From positions 3,068,001-3,132,000 of the forward strand of contig NZ_CP021744.1 in the NCBI RefSeq assembly GCF_002192455.1: a DNA stretch of 64,000 nt. Direction: 5' to 3'. Below are positions 34,531 to 42,731 of the stretch, piece after piece. The notes beneath the pieces were generated by a model that did no database searches, was not told where the DNA came from, and worked only from the letters and a program-made list of their open reading frames with translations. The stretch's first letter is position 1, and each line of letters starts with the position of its first letter. The stretch is from Streptomyces albireticuli. Its GTDB lineage: Bacteria > Actinomycetota > Actinomycetes > Streptomycetales > Streptomycetaceae. The position numbers and the translations under genes were made by a program.

Positions 34531-34908
34531 GGAGCAGAACCTCCTATATAGGGCATATATGGGCTGAAGGTATTGCCCTTTGCCTGGCTGGGTGTCCACC
34601 ACGCGCCCGAAACGGGCCTCGTCCGAATGAAATTCGCGCGTCCGTCGGACAGCGCATCGGACCGTGGCCGAGAATCGTCGTCACCGTAGCGGCTCAGCTC
34701 CTCGACCGGAAGACCCAGTTCCGCGGGTGGCACACGGGTGTCCCGCGGACGCCGCGCGGGTGTCGCCGGCTGCCGCGTCCGCGCTGCCGCCCCCGGACCC
34801 GTTCGCCCCGTCCGCACCGCACCCGGACCCCACCCGGCCTCGTCCCGGGCACCGCCCGGACCCGGCCGTCGAGCCCTCCGCCGCGCCCCCTCTCCCGAGG
34901 AGACCACG
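34531..34908. other. Divergent intergenic region
   Basis: 378 bases between the hexosaminidase and the OHCU decarboxylase. An AT-rich patch (TATATAGGGCATATATGG around 34543-34560) is the likely hexosaminidase promoter/leader. From 34738 an open frame runs into the decarboxylase, but its Arg/Pro-rich product has no ribosome site and looks noncoding. Confidence 0.45.
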
Positions 34909-35475
34909 CTGCACGGACCCGACCGGCACAGCCTCGACCGGCACGGCCTCGACCGCCTCAACTCCGCCTCGCCGGGCGCCGCCGAAGCCGCCCTCCTGGC
35001 CTGCTGCGGCAGCCGCCAGTGGGCCCACCACCTCGCGGACCACCGCCCCTACCCCGACCTGCGCACCCTGCTCGGCGCGGCGGAGCGGACCACCCACGCC
35101 CTGACCCCGGCCGCCCTGGCCGAGGCGCTCGCCGACGAGGCCGGCCCCCACCTGCCCGCCGAGGGGACCGGCCTCCACCGGCCCGTCCACGCCGTCCTCC
35201 GGCAGGCCCAGGCCGCCTACGAGCACAGATTCGGCCATGTTTTCCTGGCCTGCCTGGACGGCACACCCCCCGACGAGACCGTCACCCGTCTGCTCGCCGC
35301 GCTCCGCCTCCGCCTCACCCGCGCGCCGCACGAGGAGGCCGCCACCACCGTCGCCGAGCTCACCCGGCTGGCCCTGGGCCGGCTCGCCCGGCTGGCCTCC
35401 GACACCCCGTGCGCCCGGAGCCGCGACACCCCCTACGACACCTGGCGCGCCACCCGGCAGCCGCACGCCACATAA
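34909..35475 (+). CDS. OHCU decarboxylase (purine/urate breakdown), apparent CTG start
   Basis: 188 residues matching 2-oxo-4-hydroxy-4-carboxy-5-ureidoimidazoline decarboxylase, which turns OHCU into S-allantoin after urate oxidation. Family features: LNSASPGAAEAALLACCGSRQWA at the N-terminus, HRPYPDLRTLLGAAE in the active-site region, and the helix pair YEHRFGHVFLACLDG and RLTRAPHEEAATTVAELTRLALGRLARL. The only ribosome site is GAGGAG (34897-34902), six bases before CTG at 34909; this start gives the normal family length. A GTG at 34738 would add 57 Arg/Pro-rich residues and has no ribosome site. Other urate genes are not nearby. It is read in the same direction as sdhC. Confidence 0.75.
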   Translation: MHGPDRHSLDRHGLDRLNSASPGAAEAALLACCGSRQWAHHLADHRPYPDLRTLLGAAERTTHALTPAALAEALADEAGPHLPAEGTGLHRPVHAVLRQAQAAYEHRFGHVFLACLDGTPPDETVTRLLAALRLRLTRAPHEEAATTVAELTRLALGRLARLASDTPCARSRDTPYDTWRATRQPHAT

Positions 35476-35704
35476 CGGTCCCATCACACAAAACCGCAGG
35501 ACAGACGGGGTACACCGGACATCCCGCACCCTCGGAAGGCCCTGGCCACTGGTCCGTACGTGCCTGTTTGATCACACCTGACGACCCCGTGAACCCGAAC
35601 CGACAACGCGTCGCTACGATGGCCAGGGCCGGTGGACCGTACCCGGCCGGGCCCGCTGACAGTGAAGCCGGCAGGCTCTGATCCCCGCTCCCGGAGGGTT
35701 TTCC

Positions 35705-36085
35705 GTGCCGGCTGGAACGCTGTACCGCGGCCGGGAAGGCATGTGGTCCTGGGTGGCTCATCGAGTCACCGGCGTCCTCATCTTCTTCTTCCTGTTCGTG
35801 CACGTCCTTGACACCGCCCTCGTCCGCGTCTCCCCCGAGGCGTACGACGAGGTCGTCGCGACGTACAAGACGCCCCTCGTCAACGTGATGGAGTACGGCC
35901 TCGTCGCCGCCATCCTCTTCCACGCCCTCAATGGTCTGCGTGTCATCGCGGTGGACTTCTGGTCCAAGGGTGCCCGCTACCAGAAGCAGATGCTGTGGTC
36001 CGTTGTCACCATCTGGCTCGTGCTGATGGCCGGCGCCTTCTACCCCGTGCTCCAGCACACGCTGCGCACGCTGTTCGGGAGCTGA
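35705..36085 (+). CDS. sdhC: Succinate dehydrogenase cytochrome b556 subunit
   Basis: 126-residue membrane subunit of complex II with three hydrophobic helices (about 20-40, 63-85, 97-117). The conserved SdhC opening YRGREGMWSWVAHRVTGVLIFFFLFVHVLD contains the quinone-site Ser/Arg and the heme-ligand His. GTG start preceded by CGGAGGG. First gene of sdhCDAB, six bases before sdhD; it anchors the SdhAB dimer and passes electrons to menaquinone. Confidence 0.95.
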   Translation: MPAGTLYRGREGMWSWVAHRVTGVLIFFFLFVHVLDTALVRVSPEAYDEVVATYKTPLVNVMEYGLVAAILFHALNGLRVIAVDFWSKGARYQKQMLWSVVTIWLVLMAGAFYPVLQHTLRTLFGS

Positions 36086-36091
36086 CGCGAG

Positions 36092-36562
36092 ATGTCCGCT
36101 GAGACCACCACCCCCGCGACCGAGACCGTGTCGCTGTACGACGTGGACAACCCGGCGCCGGTCATCGAGCCGCCCCGGGCCCGCACCAAGAAGACGCCCA
36201 AGAGCACCCGCACCAACTTCGAGCTGTACGGCTGGCTGTTCATGCGGCTGTCCGGCGTCGTCCTGGTCGTCCTGGTCCTGGGCCACCTGCTCATCCAGCT
36301 GGTCCTCGACGGCGGCGTGAGCAAGATCGGCTTCGCCTTCGTGGCGGGCCGCTGGGCCTCGCCGTTCTGGCAGGCCTGGGACCTGGTCATGCTGTGGCTC
36401 GCCATGCTGCACGGCGCCAACGGCCTGCGCACGGTCATCAACGACTACGCGGAGCGGCCCAAGACCCGCTTCTGGCTGAAGAACCTGCTGTACGCGGCCA
36501 CGGTGTTCACCGTCCTGCTGGGCACGCTGGTGATCTTCACCTTCGACCCGAACATCCGCTAG
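36092..36562 (+). CDS. sdhD: Succinate dehydrogenase hydrophobic membrane anchor
   Basis: 156 residues, the second membrane anchor of complex II. A charged cytoplasmic N-terminus (to about residue 45) is followed by three membrane helices; the segment YGWLFMRLSGVVLVVLVLGHLLIQL holds the heme-ligand His. ATG directly follows sdhC by six bases and sdhA begins 20 bases downstream. Confidence 0.93.
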   Translation: MSAETTTPATETVSLYDVDNPAPVIEPPRARTKKTPKSTRTNFELYGWLFMRLSGVVLVVLVLGHLLIQLVLDGGVSKIGFAFVAGRWASPFWQAWDLVMLWLAMLHGANGLRTVINDYAERPKTRFWLKNLLYAATVFTVLLGTLVIFTFDPNIR

Positions 36563-36582
36563 AGCCCGGGGCTGACGAGACC

Positions 36583-38337
36583 ATGCAGATCCACAAGTAC
36601 GACACCGTCATCGTCGGCGCCGGTGGCGCCGGCATGCGCGCGGCCATCGAGTCGACCAAGCGCAGCCGCACCGCGGTGCTGACCAAGCTCTACCCCACCC
36701 GCTCCCACACGGGCGCCGCGCAGGGCGGCATGGCCGCCGCGCTGGCGAACGTGGAGGAGGACAACTGGGAGTGGCACACCTTCGACACGATCAAGGGCGG
36801 CGACTACCTGGTCGACCAGGACGCCGCCGAGATCCTGGCGAAGGAGGCCATCGACGCGGTCCTCGACCTGGAGAAGATGGGCCTGCCGTTCAACCGCACC
36901 CCGAACGGCACCATCGACCAGCGCCGCTTCGGCGGTCACAGCCGTAACCACGGCGAGGCCCCGGTCCGCCGGTCCTGCTACGCCGCGGACCGCACCGGCC
37001 ACATGATCCTCCAGACGCTGTACCAGAACTGCGTCAAGGAGGGCGTGGAGTTCTTCAACGAGTTCTACGTCCTGGACCAGCTGATCACCGAGGTCGACGG
37101 CGTCAAGAAGTCGGCCGGCGTGGTGGCCTACGAGCTCGCCACCGGCGAGATCCACGTCTTCCAGGCGAAGGCCGTCATCTACGCCTCCGGCGGCACCGGC
37201 AAGTTCTTCAAGGTGACCTCCAACGCGCACACCCTCACGGGTGACGGCCAGGCGGCCTGCTACCGCCGCGGCCTGCCGCTGGAGGACATGGAGTTCTTCC
37301 AGTTCCACCCGACGGGCATCTGGCGCATGGGCATCCTGCTGACGGAGGGCGCCCGCGGTGAGGGCGGCATCCTCCGCAACAAGGACGGCGAGCGCTTCAT
37401 GGAGAAGTACGCGCCGGTCATGAAGGACCTCGCGTCCCGTGACGTCGTCTCGCGCTCCATCTACACGGAGATCCGCGAGGGCCGCGGCTGCGGTCCCGAG
37501 GGCGACCACGTCTACCTCGACCTCACGCACCTGCCGCCGGAGCAGCTCGACGCCAAGCTCCCGGACATCACCGAGTTCGCGCGTACGTACCTGGGCATCG
37601 AGCCCTACACGGACCCGATCCCGATCCAGCCCACCGCGCACTACGCCATGGGCGGCATCCCGACCAACGTCGCGGGTGAGGTCCTGGCCGACAACGACAC
37701 CGTCGTCCCCGGCCTGTACGCCGCCGGCGAGGTCGCCTGTGTCTCCGTGCACGGCGCCAACCGCCTCGGCACCAACTCGCTGCTGGACATCAACGTCTTC
37801 GGCAAGCGGGCCGGCATCGCGGCCGCCGAGTACTCCGCCAAGGCCGACTACGTCGAGCTGCCGGAGAACCCGGCGCAGCTCGTCGCCGACCAGGTCGAGC
37901 GCCTGCGCAACTCCACGGGCAAGGAGCGGGTCGCCGAGCTCCGCAAGGAGCTCCAGGAGACCATGGACGCCAACGTCATGGTGTTCCGCACCGAGCAGAC
38001 CATCAAGACGGCCGTCGAGAAGATCGCCGAGCTGCGCGAGCGCTACAAGAACGTCTCCGTGCAGGACAAGGGCAAGCGGTTCAACACCGACCTGCTGGAG
38101 GCCATCGAGCTGGGCAACCTGCTCGACCTGGCCGAGGTCATGGCCGTGTCCGCACTGGCGCGCAAGGAGTCCCGCGGCGGTCACTACCGCGAGGACTACC
38201 CCAACCGCGACGACGTCAACTTCATGCGGCACACCATGGCGTACCGCGAGGTCGACGCGGACGGCACGGACTCGATCCGCCTCGACTACAAGCCGGTCGT
38301 CCAGACCCGCTACCAGCCGATGGAGCGTAAGTACTGA
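36583..38337 (+). CDS. sdhA: Succinate dehydrogenase flavoprotein subunit
   Basis: 584 residues. FAD Rossmann motif VIVGAGGAGMRAA at 9-21, covalent-FAD His42 in SHTGAAQGG, substrate-site HPTGIWRMG and the HYAMGGIPTN motif around 350, and the fumarate-site Arg in ANRLGTNSLLD. Oxidises succinate to fumarate. The ATG at 36583 is taken because the frame upstream is the shadow of sdhD. Its TGA overlaps the sdhB ATG. Confidence 0.96.
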   Translation: MQIHKYDTVIVGAGGAGMRAAIESTKRSRTAVLTKLYPTRSHTGAAQGGMAAALANVEEDNWEWHTFDTIKGGDYLVDQDAAEILAKEAIDAVLDLEKMGLPFNRTPNGTIDQRRFGGHSRNHGEAPVRRSCYAADRTGHMILQTLYQNCVKEGVEFFNEFYVLDQLITEVDGVKKSAGVVAYELATGEIHVFQAKAVIYASGGTGKFFKVTSNAHTLTGDGQAACYRRGLPLEDMEFFQFHPTGIWRMGILLTEGARGEGGILRNKDGERFMEKYAPVMKDLASRDVVSRSIYTEIREGRGCGPEGDHVYLDLTHLPPEQLDAKLPDITEFARTYLGIEPYTDPIPIQPTAHYAMGGIPTNVAGEVLADNDTVVPGLYAAGEVACVSVHGANRLGTNSLLDINVFGKRAGIAAAEYSAKADYVELPENPAQLVADQVERLRNSTGKERVAELRKELQETMDANVMVFRTEQTIKTAVEKIAELRERYKNVSVQDKGKRFNTDLLEAIELGNLLDLAEVMAVSALARKESRGGHYREDYPNRDDVNFMRHTMAYREVDADGTDSIRLDYKPVVQTRYQPMERKY

Positions 38338-39104
38338 TGAGCACCCCGACGCTCGAGAAGAGCGCGGCCTCGGCCGAGTCCGAGGCCCCCGCGCACCTGA
38401 TCACGGTCACCTTCCGGGTCCGCCGGTTCAACCCGGAGATCTCGGACCAGGCGACCTGGCAGGACTTCCAGCTGGAGATCGACCCCAAGGAGCGGGTCCT
38501 CGACGGCCTCCACAAGATCAAGTGGGACCACGACGGCACGCTGACGTTCCGGCGCTCCTGCGCGCACGGCATCTGCGGCTCCGACGCGATGCGGATCAAC
38601 GGCAAGAACCGCCTGGCGTGCAAGACGCTGATCAAGGACATCAACCCGTCCAAGCCGATCACGGTCGAGCCCATCAAGGGCCTCACGGTCCTGAAGGACC
38701 TCGTGGTCGACATGGAGCCGTTCTTCCAGGCGTACCGCGACGTCATGCCGTTCCTCATCACCAAGGGGAACGAGCCGACGCGTGAGCGTCTCCAGTCCGC
38801 CGAGGACCGCGAGCGGTTCGACGACACCACCAAGTGCATCCTGTGCGCCGCGTGCACGTCGTCCTGCCCGGTGTTCTGGAACGACGGCCAGTACTTCGGC
38901 CCGGCGGCCATCGTCAACGCCCACCGCTTCATCTTCGACTCGCGTGACGAGGCCGGGGAGCAGCGGCTGGAGATCCTGAACGACAAGGACGGCGTGTGGC
39001 GCTGCCGCACGACGTTCAACTGCACGGACGCGTGCCCGCGTGGCATCGAGGTCACGAAGGCGATCCAGGAGGTCAAGCGGGCGCTGATCACGCGCCGCTT
39101 CTGA
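38337..39104 (+). CDS. sdhB: Succinate dehydrogenase iron-sulfur subunit
   Basis: 255 residues with three iron-sulfur clusters: [2Fe-2S] ligands Cys75, Cys80 and Cys95 with Asp83 in the fourth position as in E. coli, then CILCAACTSSCP ([4Fe-4S]) and CTDACPRG. It carries electrons from SdhA to the membrane quinone site. The ATG shares one base with the sdhA stop. A 17-bp-plus hairpin follows. Confidence 0.96.
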   Translation: MSTPTLEKSAASAESEAPAHLITVTFRVRRFNPEISDQATWQDFQLEIDPKERVLDGLHKIKWDHDGTLTFRRSCAHGICGSDAMRINGKNRLACKTLIKDINPSKPITVEPIKGLTVLKDLVVDMEPFFQAYRDVMPFLITKGNEPTRERLQSAEDRERFDDTTKCILCAACTSSCPVFWNDGQYFGPAAIVNAHRFIFDSRDEAGEQRLEILNDKDGVWRCRTTFNCTDACPRGIEVTKAIQEVKRALITRRF

Positions 39105-39122
39105 CCGGCCGGTCGGGCTTGT

Positions 39123-39174
39123 ACGGCGAGGCCCCGCCCTCCCCTGTGAACGGGGGGGGGCGGGGCCTCGCCGT
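39123..39174 (+). terminator. Terminator of sdhCDAB
   Basis: Arms 39123-39139 and 39158-39174 are perfect 17-base complements (ACGGCGAGGCCCCGCCC and its reverse complement). The stem continues inward through one G-T pair and four C-G pairs to a seven-base loop. It begins 19 bases after the sdhB stop. Confidence 0.85.
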
Positions 39175-39180
39175 CGTGAG

Positions 39181-39379
39181 CGGGGGTTTTCCCCTACCCG
39201 CCCCTTCCCGAAACCGGGGGCTCCGCCCCCGGGCCCCCGTTCCGCGCTGACGCGCGGTGGCCTCGAACTCCCCCAGCTACCGCTGGGAGGTGCCCCCAGC
39301 CGGGCTGGATTTGCCCGGTTCCGGGCAGCGAAGCAGCCCGTCCGGCGCTTGAGGACCGGGGTCCGGGGCGGAGCCCCGG
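39181..39379. repeat. GC-rich intergenic repeat, copy E, with 31-bp module
   Basis: Contains CCGCCCCTTCCCGAAACCGGGG, CGCGCTGACGCGCGG, the 31-bp TCCCCCAGCTACCGC module (39269-39299), and CAGCCCGTCCGGCGCTTGAGG. It separates the convergent sdhB and MerR genes. Confidence 0.7.
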
Positions 39380-39730
39380 TCAGCCCGCCCGCATCGCCGA
39401 CGCCACGTCCAGCAGTGCCTCGCGCCGGCGGGCCAGCTCCGCCAGTTGTTCCTCCACGCGGGTCAGCTGGCCGTCCAGGATCTGGACGGAGTGGTCGCAG
39501 GCGAGGAGGCCCGGGCCGCCCTGGGCGCAGGGCAGGAGGTCGCGGATGGCCTCGGTCGTGAGGCCTCCGGCGAGGAGTTCGCGGATGCGCGTCACGCGTT
39601 CGACCGCGTCCGTCCCGTAGCGCCGGTAGTCGTTGGCGTCCCGCTCCGAGGTGAGCAGGCCCTGTCCTTCGTAGTAGCGCAGGAGCCGGGGGCTCACCCC
39701 GGTACGACGCGACAGCTCACCTATGCGCAT
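39380..39730 (-). CDS. MerR-family transcriptional regulator
   Basis: 116 residues. The N-terminal winged HTH is typical (MRIGELSRRTGVSPRLLRYYEGQGLL), followed by the coiled dimer helix (QILDGQLTRVEEQLAELARRREALLDV). One Cys pair (CAQGGPGLLACD, about 68-78) may be a metal or redox site. Divergent from an alpha/beta hydrolase, with a clear inverted repeat in the gap, so it probably controls that gene. GGGGGGAA precedes the ATG. Confidence 0.88.
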   Translation of the reverse strand: MRIGELSRRTGVSPRLLRYYEGQGLLTSERDANDYRRYGTDAVERVTRIRELLAGGLTTEAIRDLLPCAQGGPGLLACDHSVQILDGQLTRVEEQLAELARRREALLDVASAMRAG

Positions 39731-39751
39731 GTGCGGATTCCCCCCGGGGAC

Positions 39752-39778
39752 TTGACCTTGACACTGATGTCATACGGC
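39752..39778. promoter_or_regulatory. MerR/hydrolase operator-promoter
   Basis: TTGACCTTGACA (39752-39763) contains two overlapping -35-like boxes; TGACA-CTGA-TGTCA (39759-39772) is a perfect inverted repeat. TACGGC (39773-39778) could be a weak -10, only 13 bases before the hydrolase ATG, so the hydrolase mRNA may be leaderless. This matches the way MerR proteins sit between -35 and -10 elements, though the 15-base spacer is short for the family. Confidence 0.5.
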
Positions 39779-39790
39779 AACCTCTTGGCC

Positions 39791-40576
39791 ATGACACAGA
39801 TTCCCACGCCCCTCGCCACCACCGTCCACGGCTCCGGCCCCGGCATCCTGCTCGCGCACGGCGCGGGCGGCAGCATCGAGGGCAACTACCGGCCGGTCAT
39901 CCCGGCCCTGGCCGAGCGTCACACCGTGGTGGCCCCCGACTTCCCCGGCTCCGGTGCCACGCCCCGCTCGGCGGAGCCGCTGACGGTCGACGGCCTGTCC
40001 GACGCGCTGATAGCGGCGGCCGACGCGGCCGGCCTGGAGACGTTCACCCTGCTCGGCTACTCGATGGGCACCCTGGTGTCCGTACGGACGGCGGCCCGTC
40101 ACCCGGAGCGGGTGCGCGGCCTGGTCCTGACGGCGGGTCTGGCCAAGGCGGACAACCGCACGCTGGCCTCCCTGGACATCTGGCGGAAGCTCCTGGACGA
40201 GGGCGACCTGGAGACCTTCGCCCGCTTCATCGCCCTCTCCGGCTTCGGCGAGGACTTCTTCAACGCCGTGCCCGCCGGGGAGCTGGACATCTTCTACAAG
40301 GTGCTGGCCTCGGGCGTCCCCGCCGGTGCCGCGGAGCAGGCGGCCGTCGTGCAGTCCTCGGACACCACGGCCGACCTGGCCGGGATCTCCGTGCCGACGC
40401 TGGTGATCGCGCCGCTCCAGGACACCCTGGTCGCGCCCGCGAACTCGCGCTTCCTCGCCGCGAACATCCCGGGCGCCGAGTACGCCGAGATCATGACGGG
40501 CCATGTGACCATGGCGGAGAAGCCCGCCGAGTGGGGCGGCCTGATCACGTCCTTCCTCGACCGGCACGGCCTCTGA
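39791..40576 (+). CDS. Alpha/beta hydrolase
   Basis: 261 residues from ATG 39791. It has HGAGGSIEGNYRP oxyanion region, nucleophile elbow LLGYSMGTLV (Ser about 95), a likely acidic residue in PLQDTLVAP and the catalytic His in MTGHVTMAEKP. No signal peptide, so it acts in the cytoplasm. Likely esterase, lactonase or C-C hydrolase; substrate unknown. No ribosome site is seen, which agrees with a leaderless mRNA starting near the ATG. Divergent MerR regulator probably controls it. Confidence 0.85.
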   Translation: MTQIPTPLATTVHGSGPGILLAHGAGGSIEGNYRPVIPALAERHTVVAPDFPGSGATPRSAEPLTVDGLSDALIAAADAAGLETFTLLGYSMGTLVSVRTAARHPERVRGLVLTAGLAKADNRTLASLDIWRKLLDEGDLETFARFIALSGFGEDFFNAVPAGELDIFYKVLASGVPAGAAEQAAVVQSSDTTADLAGISVPTLVIAPLQDTLVAPANSRFLAANIPGAEYAEIMTGHVTMAEKPAEWGGLITSFLDRHGL

Positions 40577-40585
40577 GCCGCGGCG

Positions 40586-42139
40586 TCAGATCCTGCCCAG
40601 CTCCCACAGCCGCAGGATCCCGGTGCCGTCCGACAAGTACTGCGTCCCGGAGACGGCGGAGTTGCCGAGGGTGTACTCCTTCTTCTGCCACAGCGGCAGC
40701 AGGGGTACGTCCTCGGCGACGATCCGCTGGACCTCGCGGACGTCCTCCGCGACGCGGCCGCGCTGGTGGTTCCGCTGGGTGTCGCGGATGAGCTTCTCGA
40801 CGCGGGCGCTGGAGTAGCCCGTGTGGAGGGCCGAGCCCGCGCCGACCAGCGGGGTGATGAAGGTGTCCGGGTCGGGGAAGTCCGCGACCCAGGTGAGGCA
40901 GTACGCGTCGTAGGCGCCGCGGGCGTAGCCCTCCAGGAACTCCTTCCACTCCACGTGCTGCGTGGTCACCTCGAACAGCCCGGTGGCTTCCAGCTGCCTC
41001 TTCAGCAGGGCCGCCTCCTCGTCGGTGGCGGCGCCCTGCGAGTAGGCCAGCCGGAAGCGGACCGGCTGGGTGATGCCCGCCTGCCGCAGCAGGGTCCGGG
41101 CGCGCGCCGGGTCCGGCTCGGGGTAGGCGTCGAAGAACGACGTGGCGTGGCCCGTCAGGCCCTGCGGGACGAGGGAGTAGAGCGGCTCGACCGTCCGGCG
41201 GTGGATGTCGCGCGCGAGCGCCGTACGGTCGACGACGGCGGCGATCGCCCTGCGCACCGCGACGTCCTTCACGGGCGAGCCGTCGCGCAGGTTGAAGACC
41301 ATCGAGCGGGACGTGGGCCCCGAGGTCTCCATCATCTTCACGCCGGCGTCCGACGGGGACTGCTCGGCGGTCACGGCGGGCGGCAGCTGGCGGCCCGCGA
41401 CGTCCACGGAGCGCCGCTGCCAGGCCTGGGCGAGCGCCGCCGGGTCGCGGTAGTACCGGACGGTCACGGGCTCGCCCTTGTGCCGCACGGCGCCGCGGTA
41501 GCGGTCGTTGGGCCGCAGCTCGGCCCGGAGGCCCTGCCGGTACTCCTTGAGGACGTACGGGCCGGAGCCGTCCACCTCGGCGCCCGCGCGGAGCCGGCCC
41601 GCGGGGTAGGTCCGGGAGTCGACGATCGCCCCGGCACCGGTGGCGATCTTGAACGGGAAGGTGGCGTCCGGCACCTTCAGCCGGAAGCTGACCGTCCGGT
41701 CGGCCGTCCGCACGCTCTCCAGGGTGTCCAGCAGCGGCCCGGGGCCCTGTTTCGAATTGATCCGGCGGATCCGGTCGAAGGAGAACTTCACGTCCCCCGC
41801 CGTCAGGTCGTGGCCGTTGGTGAACTTCAGGCCCTCGCGCAGCGTGCAGGCGTACGTGCGTAGGTCCCGGCCCTGGAAGCCGCAGCGCTCGGCCGCGTCC
41901 GGCACGGGGACGGAGGAGCCGGGCGTGAAGGTCAGTAACGACTGGTAGACGTTGCTGTGCAGGGCCCAGGAGCCCACGTCGTAGGTGCCCGCCGGGTCGA
42001 GCCCGGTGACCGCGTCCGTCATGCCCACCGTGATGGGCCCCCGGTCCTCGTCCCCCGGCGACATCAGCCCGCAGCCCGTGGCCCCCGAGACCAGCAGCAC
42101 CACACCCAGCACACCTGTCCGAACCCGGACCCCACGCAT
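40586..42139 (-). CDS. Peptide/nickel-type ABC substrate-binding lipoprotein (family 5)
   Basis: 517 residues. Signal peptide with lipobox SGATGC (Cys23), then the SBP family 5 fold (TVGMTDAVTGLDPAGTYDVGSWALHSNVYQSLLTF, and CTLREGLKFTNGHDLTAGDVKFSFDRIRR, the conserved DVxFS motif). Captures oligopeptides or related solutes outside the cell. No permease or ATPase genes are adjacent, so it is an orphan that must work with a system elsewhere. The stop is ten bases from the convergent hydrolase stop. Confidence 0.85.
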   Translation of the reverse strand: MRGVRVRTGVLGVVLLVSGATGCGLMSPGDEDRGPITVGMTDAVTGLDPAGTYDVGSWALHSNVYQSLLTFTPGSSVPVPDAAERCGFQGRDLRTYACTLREGLKFTNGHDLTAGDVKFSFDRIRRINSKQGPGPLLDTLESVRTADRTVSFRLKVPDATFPFKIATGAGAIVDSRTYPAGRLRAGAEVDGSGPYVLKEYRQGLRAELRPNDRYRGAVRHKGEPVTVRYYRDPAALAQAWQRRSVDVAGRQLPPAVTAEQSPSDAGVKMMETSGPTSRSMVFNLRDGSPVKDVAVRRAIAAVVDRTALARDIHRRTVEPLYSLVPQGLTGHATSFFDAYPEPDPARARTLLRQAGITQPVRFRLAYSQGAATDEEAALLKRQLEATGLFEVTTQHVEWKEFLEGYARGAYDAYCLTWVADFPDPDTFITPLVGAGSALHTGYSSARVEKLIRDTQRNHQRGRVAEDVREVQRIVAEDVPLLPLWQKKEYTLGNSAVSGTQYLSDGTGILRLWELGRI

Positions 42140-42322
42140 CCCCGCGCCCCCTCCGCCCAGTGATGCGCATCACTCAAACATACGAACGCGCATACGTCCC
42201 GGGAATAGGCCAAGTGATCGTCACCCGGTCCGGGGAACCACGGCGGCCGCCGCGCTGCGCGGGGCGGCCACGGGGCATCTACGGGGCAGCCGCGCGGCGG
42301 CCGCGCCCCTCCGTCTCCGCGT

Positions 42323-42619
42323 CTATGACGTGCGCCGCAACGCCCGTACGCCGCGCAACCCGATCAGCCCGACGGCCGTCCCCAGAAGAAACGAGGTGAC
42401 CGCGAGCGCGAGGTGGACCCAGAAGTACGCGGTGGGGTCACCCGCGTCGTCAAAAGCGAGCCCGCTGCCGTCCTTCCACAGATTCTTCGCGAAGGTGATC
42501 CAGATGAACCAGCTCCACACCCCGAAGGCGAGCAGGAACCAGGACACCGGGCGGGACAGGGTGGCCGCGCGGCCGGACGGGCGAGGGGCGGGCGAGGCGT
42601 CCCCGGAAGAACTCAGCAT
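42323..42619 (-). CDS. Small two-helix membrane protein (SCO4848-like)
   Basis: 98 residues with two hydrophobic helices (about 25-45 and 63-88) and a basic C-terminus. Position beside a D,D-carboxypeptidase gene matches the S. coelicolor SCO4848 membrane protein family as I remember it. ATG at 42619; the frame is open to 42727 but the extra part is not hydrophobic or conserved-looking. Function unknown. It is divergent from the carboxypeptidase. Confidence 0.7.
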   Translation of the reverse strand: MLSSSGDASPAPRPSGRAATLSRPVSWFLLAFGVWSWFIWITFAKNLWKDGSGLAFDDAGDPTAYFWVHLALAVTSFLLGTAVGLIGLRGVRALRRTS

Positions 42620-42731
42620 GGGTTTCAGTATGCGTTCGGCCTCCGGCACTGGTCCTATCGGGTCCTCGGCACGGGTCCGTCCCGGTGAGGCAGCGACTAG
42701 GGGGTACGGGCGGCGGGGTACGTTCACGGAC

